From Betaproteobacteria bacterium (GTDB lineage: Bacteria > Pseudomonadota > Gammaproteobacteria > Burkholderiales > Rhodocyclaceae), in contig JADJXY010000002.1 of assembly GCA_016720065.1 (NCBI GenBank), positions 1,191,001 through 1,255,000 on the forward strand: DNA of 64,000 nucleotides. The letters are read 5' to 3'. The notes beneath the pieces are model-generated. The model did no database searches. It was not told the origin of the DNA and worked only from the letters and a program-made list of their open reading frames with translations. The position numbers were made by a program, and so were the translations under genes. Positions 49,678-59,143 of the stretch are shown piece after piece. Position 1 is the first letter of the stretch. Each line of letters opens with the position of its first letter.

Positions 49678-51948
49678 CTACCCCGCCGCGGCAGGCCGCA
49701 CCAGCACCGGAATCTCCTTGTAGGCGGGCGTGGCGGTGATGCGGGAGGCCAGGGAAAGCGCCATGAGCGGGGTCGCTTCCGGAAAGTAGGCGGCGACACA
49801 GCCTTCGGGAATGTCGTAGGCCACGGCGCGAAAGCCGTGCAACTGCCGCGGCACACCGTCCTCGGCGAGGCCTTCGATGGCGATGGCCGCACCGTCCGCG
49901 ATACCGCGCCCGGCCAGATCCCGCGCGTTCATAAACAGAACACGCCGCCCGCCAAAGATGCCGCGGTAGCGATCGTCCTGGCCATAGACCGTGGTGTTGA
50001 ACTGATCGTGGGAGCGCACCGTCATCAGGGCGAGAACCTGGGGGCCGACCCGACGCCGGGCGCGATGGACGGGGCCTTCGGCCATGGCATGGACGCGGAA
50101 TTCGGCCCGGCCGCTGGCCGTATTCCACTGCCGTCGGGCAGCCGCGTTGGGCAGCCAGAAACCCCCCGGCTGCCCGACCCGCGCGTCGTAGTCGGCAAAG
50201 CCATCGAAGACGCCCGCCAGGCAAGCCTCGATACGGCCACGGATGGCACCGTAGTCGGCGGCCATCTTCCCCCAGGGCGCGGCGCCTGGCAGGAGCGCCT
50301 CGCCCAGGGCGCAGACCAGGGCCGGCTCGCCGCGCATGGCCGGAGAAAGCGGTTCCTGGATGCCGCGGCTGGCGTGGGTCATGCTCATGCTGTCTTCCAC
50401 CGTCACCACTTCGTCCCGGTCCCGGTCGGTACGCCCCAGGGCCGGCAGGATGAGTCCCAGGCGTCCCGGGTGGAGGTGGGTGCGATTGAGTTTGGTCGCC
50501 ACATGGACGGTCAGCTCGCAGTTTTCCAGGGCTGCGCGCACCCGCGGTCCGTCGGGGATCGCCACTCCGAAATTGCCCCCCAGGGCCAGGAAGCCACGCA
50601 GCGTGCCGTCCAGCAGCCCCTGGGCCACGCCCACCGCGTCCAGCCCCGGCGCCCGCTGCACCGGCACACCGAACACCGCCTCCAACTGGTCGAGGAATCG
50701 CGCCGGCACCTTGCCGGTGGCGCCCATGGTCCGGTTGCCCTGCACGTTGGAGTGCCCGCGCACCGGCACCGCACCGGCCCCCGGCCGCCCGACGTTGCCC
50801 TTCAGGAGAAGCAGGTTGACGATGGTCTGGACCGTGGCCACTGCGTGCTCGTGGTGGGTGATGCCCATGCACCAGGTGCACAGGGTGGCCCGCGACGCGG
50901 CGTAGAGATCGGTGATTTCTTCGATTTCGGCGCGGGTGAGGCCGCTCTCCACCAGGATGGCGTCCCAGGACTCCGCTGCCAGATCGTCGCGCAGGGCCTC
51001 GAAGCCCTGCGTGTGGGCGGCGATGAACTCCTGGTCCAGGAGGGCCTCGCCCCGCGCCAGGAGGGACTTCATCACCCCCTTCAGGGCGGCGAGGTCGCCG
51101 CCGATCTTCACCCGATACACCTTGCGCGCCACCCGCGCGCCCCGCCCCAGAAGGCCCCCCAGTTCCTTGGGGTCGGCAAAGTCACGGAACCCCAGCTCGT
51201 CCAGGGGATTCAAGGCGATCACCGTCGCCCCCCGGGCGGCGGCCCGGTGCAGAGCGGCCATCATGCGGGGATGGTTGCTGGCCGGGTTCTGGCCGATGAC
51301 CACGATGAGCTCGGCCGCCTCGAAGTCGTCCAGGGTGCAGGTGCCCTTGCCCACCCCCAGCATGTCCTTCATGGCATAACCCGAAGGCTCGTGGCACAGA
51401 TTGGAACTGTCCGGCAGATGCGCGCTGCCGTAGGCCCGGGCCAGGAACTGCCACAGGAACGCCGCTTCGTTGGACGAGCGCCCCGAAGTGTAGAAGGCCA
51501 CCGCCCCGGGGTTCAGGGCGGCCAGACCCGTGGCGGCCAGGCGACACGCTTCGTCCCAGGGGATGGGTCGGTAGGTGTCGCTGGCGGCGTCGTAGCGCAG
51601 GGGCTGGGTGAGCCGGCCGACGTTTTCCAGTTCCCGGTCCGGCCAGACCCGCAGTTCGGCCAGGGGATGGTGGGCGAAAAACCCGGCATCGGCCACCCGG
51701 CGCGTCATCTCCCAGGCGATGGCCTTCTGGCCCTGCTCACAGCTATCGACGCCCCGCCCATCGTTGCGGTCCGGAAAGGCGCAGCCGGGACAGTCAAAGC
51801 CGCCGGCCCGATTGGCGGCCCGGAAGCTCTCCACCACCTTGAGGGGAATCCCCTGGCGGGCGAAGGCCGTCAGGGCGCTTGCCACCGCGTGCCGCCCGCC
51901 GGCGGGATGCCCGAATTCCCGGTGGACCGGATCGTCCTTGTCGTCCAT
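49678..51948 (-). CDS. FdhF/YdeP-family molybdopterin oxidoreductase
   Basis: A 756-residue enzyme of the molybdopterin guanine dinucleotide type. The N terminus has GFDCPGCAFPDRNDGRGVDSCEQG, then YTSGRSSNEAAFLWQFLARAYG and IGQNPASNHPRMM. The cofactor region is CTWCMGITHHEHAV with LLLLKGNVGRPGAGAVPVRGHSNVQGNRTMG, in parts, and the C terminus MTVRSHDQFNTTVYGQDDRYRGI. YdeP-type proteins resemble formate dehydrogenase but lack the classical N-terminal iron-sulfur cluster; in E. coli YdeP is linked to acid resistance, with substrate unknown. No fdhD gene lies nearby. It follows the MCE lipoprotein gene by 5 bp. Confidence 0.88.
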   Translation of the reverse strand: MDDKDDPVHREFGHPAGGRHAVASALTAFARQGIPLKVVESFRAANRAGGFDCPGCAFPDRNDGRGVDSCEQGQKAIAWEMTRRVADAGFFAHHPLAELRVWPDRELENVGRLTQPLRYDAASDTYRPIPWDEACRLAATGLAALNPGAVAFYTSGRSSNEAAFLWQFLARAYGSAHLPDSSNLCHEPSGYAMKDMLGVGKGTCTLDDFEAAELIVVIGQNPASNHPRMMAALHRAAARGATVIALNPLDELGFRDFADPKELGGLLGRGARVARKVYRVKIGGDLAALKGVMKSLLARGEALLDQEFIAAHTQGFEALRDDLAAESWDAILVESGLTRAEIEEITDLYAASRATLCTWCMGITHHEHAVATVQTIVNLLLLKGNVGRPGAGAVPVRGHSNVQGNRTMGATGKVPARFLDQLEAVFGVPVQRAPGLDAVGVAQGLLDGTLRGFLALGGNFGVAIPDGPRVRAALENCELTVHVATKLNRTHLHPGRLGLILPALGRTDRDRDEVVTVEDSMSMTHASRGIQEPLSPAMRGEPALVCALGEALLPGAAPWGKMAADYGAIRGRIEACLAGVFDGFADYDARVGQPGGFWLPNAAARRQWNTASGRAEFRVHAMAEGPVHRARRRVGPQVLALMTVRSHDQFNTTVYGQDDRYRGIFGGRRVLFMNARDLAGRGIADGAAIAIEGLAEDGVPRQLHGFRAVAYDIPEGCVAAYFPEATPLMALSLASRITATPAYKEIPVLVRPAAAG

Positions 51949-51953
51949 GGCGC

Positions 51954-52553
51954 CTACTCCTCGCAGGCTTTGAGCCTTCCCGCGGCGGCAAGGTTCGCGC
52001 GCCAGACCGCGGCCCGGGAGGTGAGTTCATCGACCGCCCCGGTCAGGGCAGCCACCCCTCCCGCTGCGTCGGGGGAAGGCGAGGCCTTGGCGACGGCAAA
52101 GGCCTCTTCGGCCAGGAGCGCCCTCCCCCGGTCGAGTATCTGGAGTCTGGCCCGCAATTCCCCCCGCGCTTCCCGGGGACCGGAAAACACCTGGGCGAAT
52201 TCGTCCAGTTCGACGCGCAGCAGACAGCGCACCCGGGCCTGCCCCAGGGCCGCCAGACCGAGACCCTCGCCCAGGCGCTGGCGCACCAGGCCGGCCGGGG
52301 GCGCCGCCCAGCGGGCGCGGCTGTAGTCATTGCGGCGGGCGGGCTCGGCGTAGGCCAGGCGATAGGCAATGCCTTCGCCGTCCAGCCACGCGGGCGCCCG
52401 CACGTCGAGGGCCAGGACGGGCCGGCCGGCAGACGCCGGAGCCGGGGCCGGCCCGAGATCGTAGACCGCGGGAGGCGCATCGGCACCCCGCCTGCCGTTG
52501 GTGATGCAGGCCGCCGTCAGTACGCAGGCCAGGAGCCCCAGGACGATTCTCAT
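51954..52553 (-). CDS. ABC-type transport auxiliary lipoprotein (PqiC-like)
   Basis: A 199-residue outer-membrane lipoprotein. The lipobox is LTAAC in the signal peptide (LGLLACVLTAACITN). VYDLGPAPAP and the repeated pattern of short strands (PVLALDVRAPAWLDGEGIAYRLAYAEP) match the auxiliary lipoproteins (DUF330/PqiC type) that accompany MCE transport systems and link the MCE needle to the outer membrane. Overlaps the MlaD-like gene by 4 bp. Confidence 0.88.
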   Translation of the reverse strand: MRIVLGLLACVLTAACITNGRRGADAPPAVYDLGPAPAPASAGRPVLALDVRAPAWLDGEGIAYRLAYAEPARRNDYSRARWAAPPAGLVRQRLGEGLGLAALGQARVRCLLRVELDEFAQVFSGPREARGELRARLQILDRGRALLAEEAFAVAKASPSPDAAGGVAALTGAVDELTSRAAVWRANLAAAGRLKACEE

Positions 52554-53479
52554 GGCTGTCTCCCGGCCGGCGGCGTGAAGCCCGGCTCGCCGGGGCCCGG
52601 CGGCTGCGGCGGAGCGCCGAAAACGAGAGCCTGGGGAGAATCCTCGATCAGGCGAAGCACTCGCGAGAGCTGGCGGCTGGTGGCCGATACATCGGCAGAA
52701 AGTTCGTGCAGGCGGGGGACCACCCCAGCCGCGCCGTTACCGGCCGGATCGCCGATGGCGCTGTCGAGTTTCTCGCTCGTGACCGCCAGGTGTTTCACCA
52801 ACTCCCGCGTTTCGGCCAAAAGGGGCGCCGCCTGGTCGGCGGTGGCGGAAAGCTTCTTCAGGTTCTCGTCGCTGAGCAGCGCGCGCACCTGGACCAGGGT
52901 GCCGTTGAGGTTGTCCAGGGTGGGCTTCATCTGGCCGGAAAGGCCCTCGGCATTGGCCAGCAGGGAGGCGATGCGGGCGCGGTTGCCTTCGTTCAGAAGC
53001 GCGCTGGCGCTCTCCAGGAAGTGCCGCGCCTGGCGCAGGGTCTCGGCCCCCGAATCGCCCAGTTCGTCCAGCAGCGAGGGTTTCATGGCAATGCGCGGCG
53101 GCGGATCCTCGTCATCCAGGGGCGTGGTGTCCTTGCCCGTTTCTTCCAGCAGCACGTGAGCCAGGCCGGTGATGCCCTGGTAGCCCAGTTTGGCGATGGT
53201 TCCCCGGGTGACCGGCACCTCGCGGGAGATGCTGATGGAGATAAGGATGTTGCGCACATCCTCCGGGTCCAGATTGATGGCCTTGACCTTGCCCACCTGG
53301 ATGCCGCGGTAGCGCACCTGCCCCTGGGGATTGAGGCCGGTGACGTTCTGCCGCGTGACCACCACGTAGTCGCGGGTCAGCTCCTTCTTGCCGCCGAACC
53401 AGAACAGGGCGCCGATGCCGGCGAGGCCGAAGAAAATGACGAAGATACCGGCCAGGAAAGCGTGGGATTTGTTTTCCAT
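52550..53479 (-). CDS. MlaD-like MCE-domain protein
   Basis: A 309-residue periplasmic lipid-shuttle protein. One N-terminal helix (FLAGIFVIFFGLAGIGALFWF) anchors it in the inner membrane; the MCE domain is about 35-120 (VTGLNPQGQVRYRGIQVGKVKAI). A long helical region follows (NLNGTLVQVRALLSDENLKKL) and a Pro-rich end. Longer than E. coli MlaD (183), nearer to the single-domain MCE proteins of the YrbD/Ttg2C group with a C-terminal helix. Stop-start TGATG overlap with the ATPase. Confidence 0.9.
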   Translation of the reverse strand: MENKSHAFLAGIFVIFFGLAGIGALFWFGGKKELTRDYVVVTRQNVTGLNPQGQVRYRGIQVGKVKAINLDPEDVRNILISISISREVPVTRGTIAKLGYQGITGLAHVLLEETGKDTTPLDDEDPPPRIAMKPSLLDELGDSGAETLRQARHFLESASALLNEGNRARIASLLANAEGLSGQMKPTLDNLNGTLVQVRALLSDENLKKLSATADQAAPLLAETRELVKHLAVTSEKLDSAIGDPAGNGAAGVVPRLHELSADVSATSRQLSRVLRLIEDSPQALVFGAPPQPPGPGEPGFTPPAGRQP

Positions 53480-54252
53480 CAGGATGTCGCCTTCTGCATG
53501 GCCGCGAGCCCGCGCTCGCAGCAGAAAAAGTTGCGGATGAAAGGATGATCCACCGCCATCACCTCGGGCAAGGGGCCACAGGCGACGATGCGCTGGTCGG
53601 CCAGCACGGCGACCCGGCTCGACAGGCCGGCCAGGGTATCGAGGTCGTGGGTCACCATGACCACGGTGAAACCCAGTTCCCGCTGCAATTCGCGGATGAG
53701 GCGGACGAAATTCTCACTGCGGTCGGGGTCCAGGCCGGCGGTGGGCTCATCGAGCAGGAGGAGTTCCGGTTCCAGGGCCAGGGCCCGGGCCAGGGCCACC
53801 CGTTTGACCATGCCGCCGGACAACTCGGCGGGCATGAGGCGCCCATGGCGTGGCTCCAGTTCGACCATGCCCAACTTGAGGTGCACCAACTGGCGAATCC
53901 AGTCCTCGTCCAGGCAGTGCAGTTCGCGCAGGGGGAAGGCGACGTTGTCGTATACCGAAAGGGCGGAGAAGAGCGCGCCATGCTGGAAGAGCATGCCCAG
54001 GCGGCGGCGCACCGCCCGCTGCCCCACCGGGTCGCTGCTGGCCAGATCGAAGCCGAAGAGGCTGACGCGGCCCTGGGCTGGCCTGAGGAGCCCGAGCATC
54101 TCCCGCAGCAGCGTGGTCTTGCCGCTGCCCGACCCCCCCACCAACCCGACCACCTGACCGGCCTCGATGACCAGATCCAGATCGCGGTGGATCACCGCCT
54201 CCTTGTAGCGGGTCCAGATGCCGGCGAGTTCGATGGCGGGGATCGCGCTCAT
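53479..54252 (-). CDS. ABC transporter ATPase, MlaF-like
   Basis: A 257-residue ATPase for the lipid transporter. Walker A is VGGSGSGKTTLLREML, the signature LSGGMVKRVALARAL, Walker B LLLLDEPTAGLDP and the H-loop VMVTHDLD. The start ATG at 54252 overlaps the permease gene by 4 bp. Frames opening further upstream overlap the permease and are not real. It lacks the C-terminal MlaB-binding tail to judge by length. Confidence 0.93.
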   Translation of the reverse strand: MSAIPAIELAGIWTRYKEAVIHRDLDLVIEAGQVVGLVGGSGSGKTTLLREMLGLLRPAQGRVSLFGFDLASSDPVGQRAVRRRLGMLFQHGALFSALSVYDNVAFPLRELHCLDEDWIRQLVHLKLGMVELEPRHGRLMPAELSGGMVKRVALARALALEPELLLLDEPTAGLDPDRSENFVRLIRELQRELGFTVVMVTHDLDTLAGLSSRVAVLADQRIVACGPLPEVMAVDHPFIRNFFCCERGLAAMQKATS

Positions 54253-55355
54253 AGCTGCGGCAGCCCCAGGTTGCGGGTAAAGATGGCGAAGATGGCGTCG
54301 ATGATGATGACGGCGGTGATGGCCGAAACGACGGCCGTCGTGGTGTGGCCGGACAGGCTTTCCGTATTGGGCCGCACCTTGAGCCCGAAGTGGCAAGCCA
54401 CCAGGGCGATGGAAAAGCCGAACACCGCCCCTTTGACCAGACCGATGACGAGGTTGGCGACCGGGACCGCCCGGGGCAGGGTCTCGATGAAATAAGCGGG
54501 GGACAGATCGAGTTGCAGCAGGGCCGCCACCATGCCCCCCGCCAGGGCCACGGCCGAGGTCCACAGGACGAGGAGCGGCATGGCCACGGTGAGGGCCGCC
54601 ACCTTGGGCAGGATGATGCGCACGGTGCGCGAGATGCCCATGGTGGCCAGGGCGTCGATTTCCTCCGTGACGCGCATGACCCCGATCTGGGCCGTCATGG
54701 CGGAACCGGAACGGCCGGCCACCAACACCGCCACCAGCACCGGCCCCAGCTCGCGAATGATGGAAATACCCAGGATATTGACGATGAAGAGATCGGCGCC
54801 GAAGGTCTTCAGTTGCAGGGCCGAGAGGTAGCTGATGGTGATGCCGATGAGGAATCCCACCAGGGCCGATACCGGCAGCGCCAGGGCGCCGGCCTTGTAG
54901 AGATTGGCGGAAAACTCCTTCCAGGGCAGTTCGTCGCGGTGCCGGGCGAGATGCAGGGCATCGAGAATGAGTTGGCCGAAGAGCGCGACCAGTCCGTAGG
55001 TCTGGCGCACGCCGCGCAGGGCAAAGTGGCCCGTCGCCGCCACCGGCGAAATTGCCGGGGGTGGGGGGGGTGGCCCTTCGTCGGCCACCGCGGCCACCCG
55101 ATCCAGAATGCGCCGCTGCGCGTCGCTCAGGATCACTTGGGCGGGATAGGCGCCCCCCCAGGTCTGCCAGAGCAGGGTCGCCGCGGCGGAGTCCAGCCGT
55201 GCAACGGCCTCGAAATCCCAGACGCAGCCCGCCGCGACCGCCCCCCGCAGTTCCTCGCGCAGGGTATCGAGATGGGGAATCAGGACGGCCAGGGTCCAGG
55301 TTCCGGCCAGGATGACCCGGTTTTCCTCGCGCCGCAGGCTAGGGGGCGTCGTCAT
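54249..55355 (-). CDS. MlaE-like permease with N-terminal STAS-like domain
   Basis: A 368-residue permease. Residues 1-90 form a soluble STAS-like domain (VILAGTWTLAVLIPHLD, FEAVARLDSAAATLLWQTW), then a Pro linker and the MlaE membrane domain from about 105, with TYGLVALFGQLILDAL, VAGRSGSAMTAQIGVMRVTEEIDALATMG in parts and GLVKGAVFGFSIAL. In E. coli the STAS part is the separate protein MlaB; here it is fused. The start overlaps the ppx stop by 4 bp, so translation is coupled to exopolyphosphatase. Confidence 0.92.
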   Translation of the reverse strand: MTTPPSLRREENRVILAGTWTLAVLIPHLDTLREELRGAVAAGCVWDFEAVARLDSAAATLLWQTWGGAYPAQVILSDAQRRILDRVAAVADEGPPPPPPAISPVAATGHFALRGVRQTYGLVALFGQLILDALHLARHRDELPWKEFSANLYKAGALALPVSALVGFLIGITISYLSALQLKTFGADLFIVNILGISIIRELGPVLVAVLVAGRSGSAMTAQIGVMRVTEEIDALATMGISRTVRIILPKVAALTVAMPLLVLWTSAVALAGGMVAALLQLDLSPAYFIETLPRAVPVANLVIGLVKGAVFGFSIALVACHFGLKVRPNTESLSGHTTTAVVSAITAVIIIDAIFAIFTRNLGLPQL

Positions 55356-56854
55356 CCGCCTTTCTTCCCCTTGCCGCGCTCCAGGACGAATTCGCGCCCG
55401 ATCTGGCGCCAGATGGCGCTTTCCTCATCCAGGGCCGCCGCCGTCCAGGGATTGCCGGCCAGCCAGTCGGCCGGCAGCTCCAGCACGTAACCGCGCCCGT
55501 TGCCCCGCACCCGCCACTCCGGCAGGGCACGATCGTCGCGGGTGCGATGGAGGAGCACGGCAAGGCGCAGACAAAAGACGGAATCCCAGCTTTCCGGACG
55601 GCCGGGCAAGGCCACCAGCTTCTCCAGCTTGCCCCGGTGCCCCAGGACGAGGGCCGCCAGACGCGCCTGGTCCTTCCTGGAAAATCCCGGCATGTCCGCG
55701 TGGTTGAGCACGTAGGCGCCGTGCTTGTGATAGGCGTTGTGGGCCACCGAAATGCCGATCTCGTGCAGGGCGGCGGCCCAGCCCAGGGAGGCGACCTCGC
55801 CGTCTTCGACCCCCTCGGGGCGAATCTGCGCCCAGGCGGCCAGGGCCGTCTCCTGCACCCGCTCGGCCTGATCGGCCTCCACCTGATAGCGGCGCATGAA
55901 CTGACGCACCGTGGCATCGCGCATGTCGTGATGATGGAAGCGGCCCAGGAGGTCATAGAGCACCCCCAGGCGCAGGGCCCCGTCCGAGTAGGTCATGTGC
56001 TCGATGCCCAGTTCCTCGAACACCGCCCCCATGATGGCCACGCCGCCCGGCAGGACGGGCAGGCGATCGGAGCGCACCCCGGGCAGGTCGAGGGCCTCGG
56101 CCGAACCGGCCTTCACCAGCAGAGCGGCGAAACGCTCCAGCCCCACCCGGGAAATGCCCGGTTCGCCGTCGGGATTGAGCCCATTCAGTTCCAGCACGTC
56201 GGCGATGGCCCGGGCGGTTCCCGAAGAACCCACCGCCTCCTTCCAGCCCAGGCGCTGGTAGTCGTGGGCGATGAGTTCGATTTCCTTGGCCGCCGCCACC
56301 TGGGCCTCCCGCAGGCGCTTCTTGTCCATGCGCCCGTCAGGAAAGTAGCGCAGGGTGTAACTCACGCAGCCCATGTACAGCGATTCCATCAACTGGGGCT
56401 CGTGGCGCTTGCCGACGATGAACTCGGTGGAGCCGCCGCCGATATCGACCACCAGGCGCTTGTGGCTCGCGCTGGGCAGGGCATGGGAAGCCCCCAGGTA
56501 GATCAGGCGCGCCTCCTCCCGGCCGGCGATGATTTCGATGGGAAACCCCAGGGCCTCTTCAGCCAGGGGAAGGAACTCGGCCGCATTCTTGGCCACCCGC
56601 AGGGCATTGGTGGCCACCGCCCGCACCGCACCTTCGTCCAGCCCCCCAAGGCGCTCGCCGAAGCGGCGCAGAGCGTCCAGCCCCCGGGCCTGGGAAGCGG
56701 CGTCGAGACGCTTGTCGGCATTGAGTCCGGAAGCGAGCCGCACCGGCTCCTTGAGGGAATCCAGGGGATATATCTGGTCATCCACCACCCGCCCGACCTG
56801 CAGGCGAAAACTATTGGAGCCGAGATCGACCGCGGCGACGGTTTCGTAGGACAT
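55352..56854 (-). CDS. ppx: Exopolyphosphatase (Ppx/GppA family)
   Basis: A 500-residue phosphatase that removes terminal phosphate from polyphosphate. The ASKHA fold starts VAAVDLGSNSFRLQVG, with IAGREEARLIYLGA, VVDIGGGSTEF and GSSGTARAIADVL. The C-terminal helical HD-like domain contains LGWAAALHEIGISVAHNAYHKH. A Ppx rather than GppA role is favoured by its position opposite ppk. It is the first gene of the ppx-mlaE-mlaF-mlaD-lipoprotein chain, all overlapping. Confidence 0.93.
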   Translation of the reverse strand: MSYETVAAVDLGSNSFRLQVGRVVDDQIYPLDSLKEPVRLASGLNADKRLDAASQARGLDALRRFGERLGGLDEGAVRAVATNALRVAKNAAEFLPLAEEALGFPIEIIAGREEARLIYLGASHALPSASHKRLVVDIGGGSTEFIVGKRHEPQLMESLYMGCVSYTLRYFPDGRMDKKRLREAQVAAAKEIELIAHDYQRLGWKEAVGSSGTARAIADVLELNGLNPDGEPGISRVGLERFAALLVKAGSAEALDLPGVRSDRLPVLPGGVAIMGAVFEELGIEHMTYSDGALRLGVLYDLLGRFHHHDMRDATVRQFMRRYQVEADQAERVQETALAAWAQIRPEGVEDGEVASLGWAAALHEIGISVAHNAYHKHGAYVLNHADMPGFSRKDQARLAALVLGHRGKLEKLVALPGRPESWDSVFCLRLAVLLHRTRDDRALPEWRVRGNGRGYVLELPADWLAGNPWTAAALDEESAIWRQIGREFVLERGKGKKGG

Positions 56855-56960
56855 GGGCAGAGACCAAGGGGAAGTCGCCGAATTCTAGCCGGTAAACCCC
56901 CCCTGCCGCCCGCCCTTGCGCCCGCCCGTCATGCGTCTGCAACATTTCGGCAATACAATC

Positions 56961-56978
56961 CTGTGATTGGACCGTGAA
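56961..56978 (+). promoter_or_regulatory. Possible Pho box before ppk
   Basis: CTGTGAT-TGGA-CCGTGAA resembles the PhoB direct repeat CTGTCAT-N4-CTGTCAT (6/7 and 4/7). It lies in the 207-bp gap between divergent ppx and ppk, 2 bp after a TACAAT -10-like element (56954-56959). PhoB control of ppk is known in other bacteria; here it is only suggested. Confidence 0.3.
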
Positions 56979-57020
56979 AAGTAAACGGTGACCTGTGGCG
57001 AAGCGTCCGCGCGGAGCCAA

Positions 57021-57060
57021 CACCCCTCACCCCTCACCCCTCTCGCCCCTCCCTTCCCAC
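57021..57060. repeat. C-rich simple repeat before ppk
   Basis: Three units of CACCCCT/CACCCCT type followed by CTCGCCCCTCCCTTCCC, directly before the ppk start codon. On the minus strand it shares the 12 bases AGGGAGGGGCGA with the stem-loop at 14046-14101. It leaves ppk without a Shine-Dalgarno sequence. Confidence 0.45.
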
Positions 57061-57061
57061 C

Positions 57062-59140
57062 ATGCACCGCGCCGCCGTTCCTCCTTTCCCGACCGCCGAC
57101 TACCTCAACCGCGAACTGGGCATTCTGGCCTTTAATCGCCGCGTGCTTGCCCAGGCGCGGGATGAGCGGGTGCCGCTCCTGGAGCGCTTGCGCTTCCTGT
57201 GCATCGTCTCCAGCAATCTGGACGAATTCTTTGAAATCCGGGTGGCGGGCCTGAAGGAGCAGATACGCGGCCTTTCGCCGGTGGTGACCACCGACGGCGC
57301 CACGGCCCAGGAGGCCTTCCGCCGGGTCAGCCGCGAGGCCCGCGCCATCGTCGCCGAGCAATACGACGAACTGAACGAGATCGTCCTGCCCCGCCTGGCC
57401 GAGCAGGGCATCCGCTTCCTGCGCCGGGCGTCCTGGAGCGAGACGCAGCGGCAATGGATCCGGGAGTACTTCCGGCGGGAGATGATGCCGGTCCTGACCC
57501 CCATCGGCCTGGACCCCTCCCACCCCTTCCCGCGGGTGCTCAACAAGAGCCTCAATTTCGCCGTGGAACTCGACGGCAAGGACGCCTTCGGCCGCAGCTC
57601 CGGCGCCGCCATCGTGCAGGCACCCCGGGTGTTGCCCCGGGTCATCCGCCTGCCGGAAGACCTGGCGGGCTGCGAGTACGGCTTCGTCTTCCTCTCCTCG
57701 ATCCTGCACGAATTCGTCGGCGAACTGTTCTCGGGCATGAACGTCCTGGGCTGCTACCAGTTCCGCGTCACCCGCAATTCCGACCTGTTCGTCGATGAGG
57801 AAGAAGTCACCAACCTGCGCACCAAGCTCCAGGGTGAGCTGCCCCAGCGCCACTTCGGCGACGCGGTGCGTCTTGAGGTCGCCGACAACTGTTCGCCGAC
57901 CATGACCCGCTTCCTGCTGCGCGAATTCGGCCTGGACGACATCGATCTTTACCGCCCCCATGGCCCGGTCAATCTGGTGCGCCTCATGCAGGTGCCCGAC
58001 TGGGTCGACCGGCCGGACCTCAAATTCCCGCCCTACCTGCCCGGCCTGCCGCGGCAACTGGAAAAGGGCCTCAGCATCTTCACCGCCATCGCGCGGGGCG
58101 ACATCCTCCTGCATCACCCCTACCAGTCCTTCGCGCCGGTCATCGATCTCCTGCAACAGGCGGCGGCAGACCCCGACGTGGTGGCCATCAAGATGACCGT
58201 GTACCGCACCGGCACCGATTCGGTCCTCATGCAGTCCCTCATCCGCGCCGCCCAGAATGGCAAGGAAGTCACCGTGGTGGTCGAACTCATGGCCCGCTTC
58301 GACGAGGAGGCCAATATCGGCTGGGCCACCCGCCTGGAAGAGGTCGGCGCCCACGTGGTCTATGGCGTGGTGGGCTACAAGGTGCATGCCAAGGCCCTCC
58401 TCATCGTGCGCCGCGAAGCCGGAACCCTGCGCCGCTACGCCCACCTGGGCACCGGCAACTACCACCCGCGCACCGCCCGCCTCTACTCCGATTTCGGGCT
58501 CCTCACCGCCGACGAGGAGATCACCCACGACGTGAGCGAAGTCTTCAAGCAGCTCACCGGCCTGGGTCAGGCCCGTACCCTCAAGCACCTCTGGCAAGCC
58601 CCCTTCACCCTCCAGCCCAATGTCGTCGCCGCCATCGGCGCCGAGGCGGAACGGGCCCGGGCCGGCGGCAAGGGCCGTATCGTGGCCAAGATGAATTCCC
58701 TCCTGGAGCCGGAAACCATCCACGCCCTCTACGAAGCCTCCCGGGCCGGGGTCGAGATCGACCTCCTGGTGCGCGGCGTCTGCGCCTTGCGGCCAGGGGT
58801 CAAGGGGCTATCGGAAAACATCCGCGTGCGCTCGGTGGTCGGCCGTTTCCTGGAGCACCACCGGGTGTTCTACTTCCACGACGAAGGCCGCGAACAGGTC
58901 TACCTGTCCAGCGCCGACTGGATGGAGCGCAACTTCTTCCGCCGTATCGAACTCGCCTTCCCCATCCGCGACCCCAAGCTCAAAAAGCGTGTCATCAACG
59001 AGGGCTTGAAGTTCTACCTGGCGGACAACCAGAACGCCTGGGACATGAACGGCAGCGGTCACTACACCCGGCGCACCGCCGCCCGGGCCAAGCCGCGCAG
59101 CGCCCAGGCGGAACTGATGCTTACCCTGGGCAAGGGCTGA
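57062..59140 (+). CDS. ppk: Polyphosphate kinase 1
   Basis: A 692-residue enzyme that makes polyphosphate from ATP. The N domain has YLNRELGILAFNRRVL and SSNLDEFFEIRVAGL; the phospholipase-D-like catalytic part has DVVAIKMTVYRTG, the phospho-acceptor His442 in GYKVHAKALLIV, and the second His461 in YAHLGTGNYHPRTARLY. The end PIRDPKLKKRVINEGL is standard. ATG at 57062 follows a C-rich tract with no ribosome site. Divergent from ppx; convergent with the beta-barrel gene (3-bp gap). Confidence 0.97.
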   Translation: MHRAAVPPFPTADYLNRELGILAFNRRVLAQARDERVPLLERLRFLCIVSSNLDEFFEIRVAGLKEQIRGLSPVVTTDGATAQEAFRRVSREARAIVAEQYDELNEIVLPRLAEQGIRFLRRASWSETQRQWIREYFRREMMPVLTPIGLDPSHPFPRVLNKSLNFAVELDGKDAFGRSSGAAIVQAPRVLPRVIRLPEDLAGCEYGFVFLSSILHEFVGELFSGMNVLGCYQFRVTRNSDLFVDEEEVTNLRTKLQGELPQRHFGDAVRLEVADNCSPTMTRFLLREFGLDDIDLYRPHGPVNLVRLMQVPDWVDRPDLKFPPYLPGLPRQLEKGLSIFTAIARGDILLHHPYQSFAPVIDLLQQAAADPDVVAIKMTVYRTGTDSVLMQSLIRAAQNGKEVTVVVELMARFDEEANIGWATRLEEVGAHVVYGVVGYKVHAKALLIVRREAGTLRRYAHLGTGNYHPRTARLYSDFGLLTADEEITHDVSEVFKQLTGLGQARTLKHLWQAPFTLQPNVVAAIGAEAERARAGGKGRIVAKMNSLLEPETIHALYEASRAGVEIDLLVRGVCALRPGVKGLSENIRVRSVVGRFLEHHRVFYFHDEGREQVYLSSADWMERNFFRRIELAFPIRDPKLKKRVINEGLKFYLADNQNAWDMNGSGHYTRRTAARAKPRSAQAELMLTLGKG

Positions 59141-59143
59141 AGT

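Noticed and set aside
48793..52326. Plus-strand open frame of 1177 codons over etfB and the molybdoenzyme
   Set aside because: Antisense to etfB and ydeP-type genes with certain function; no ribosome site or family resemblance.
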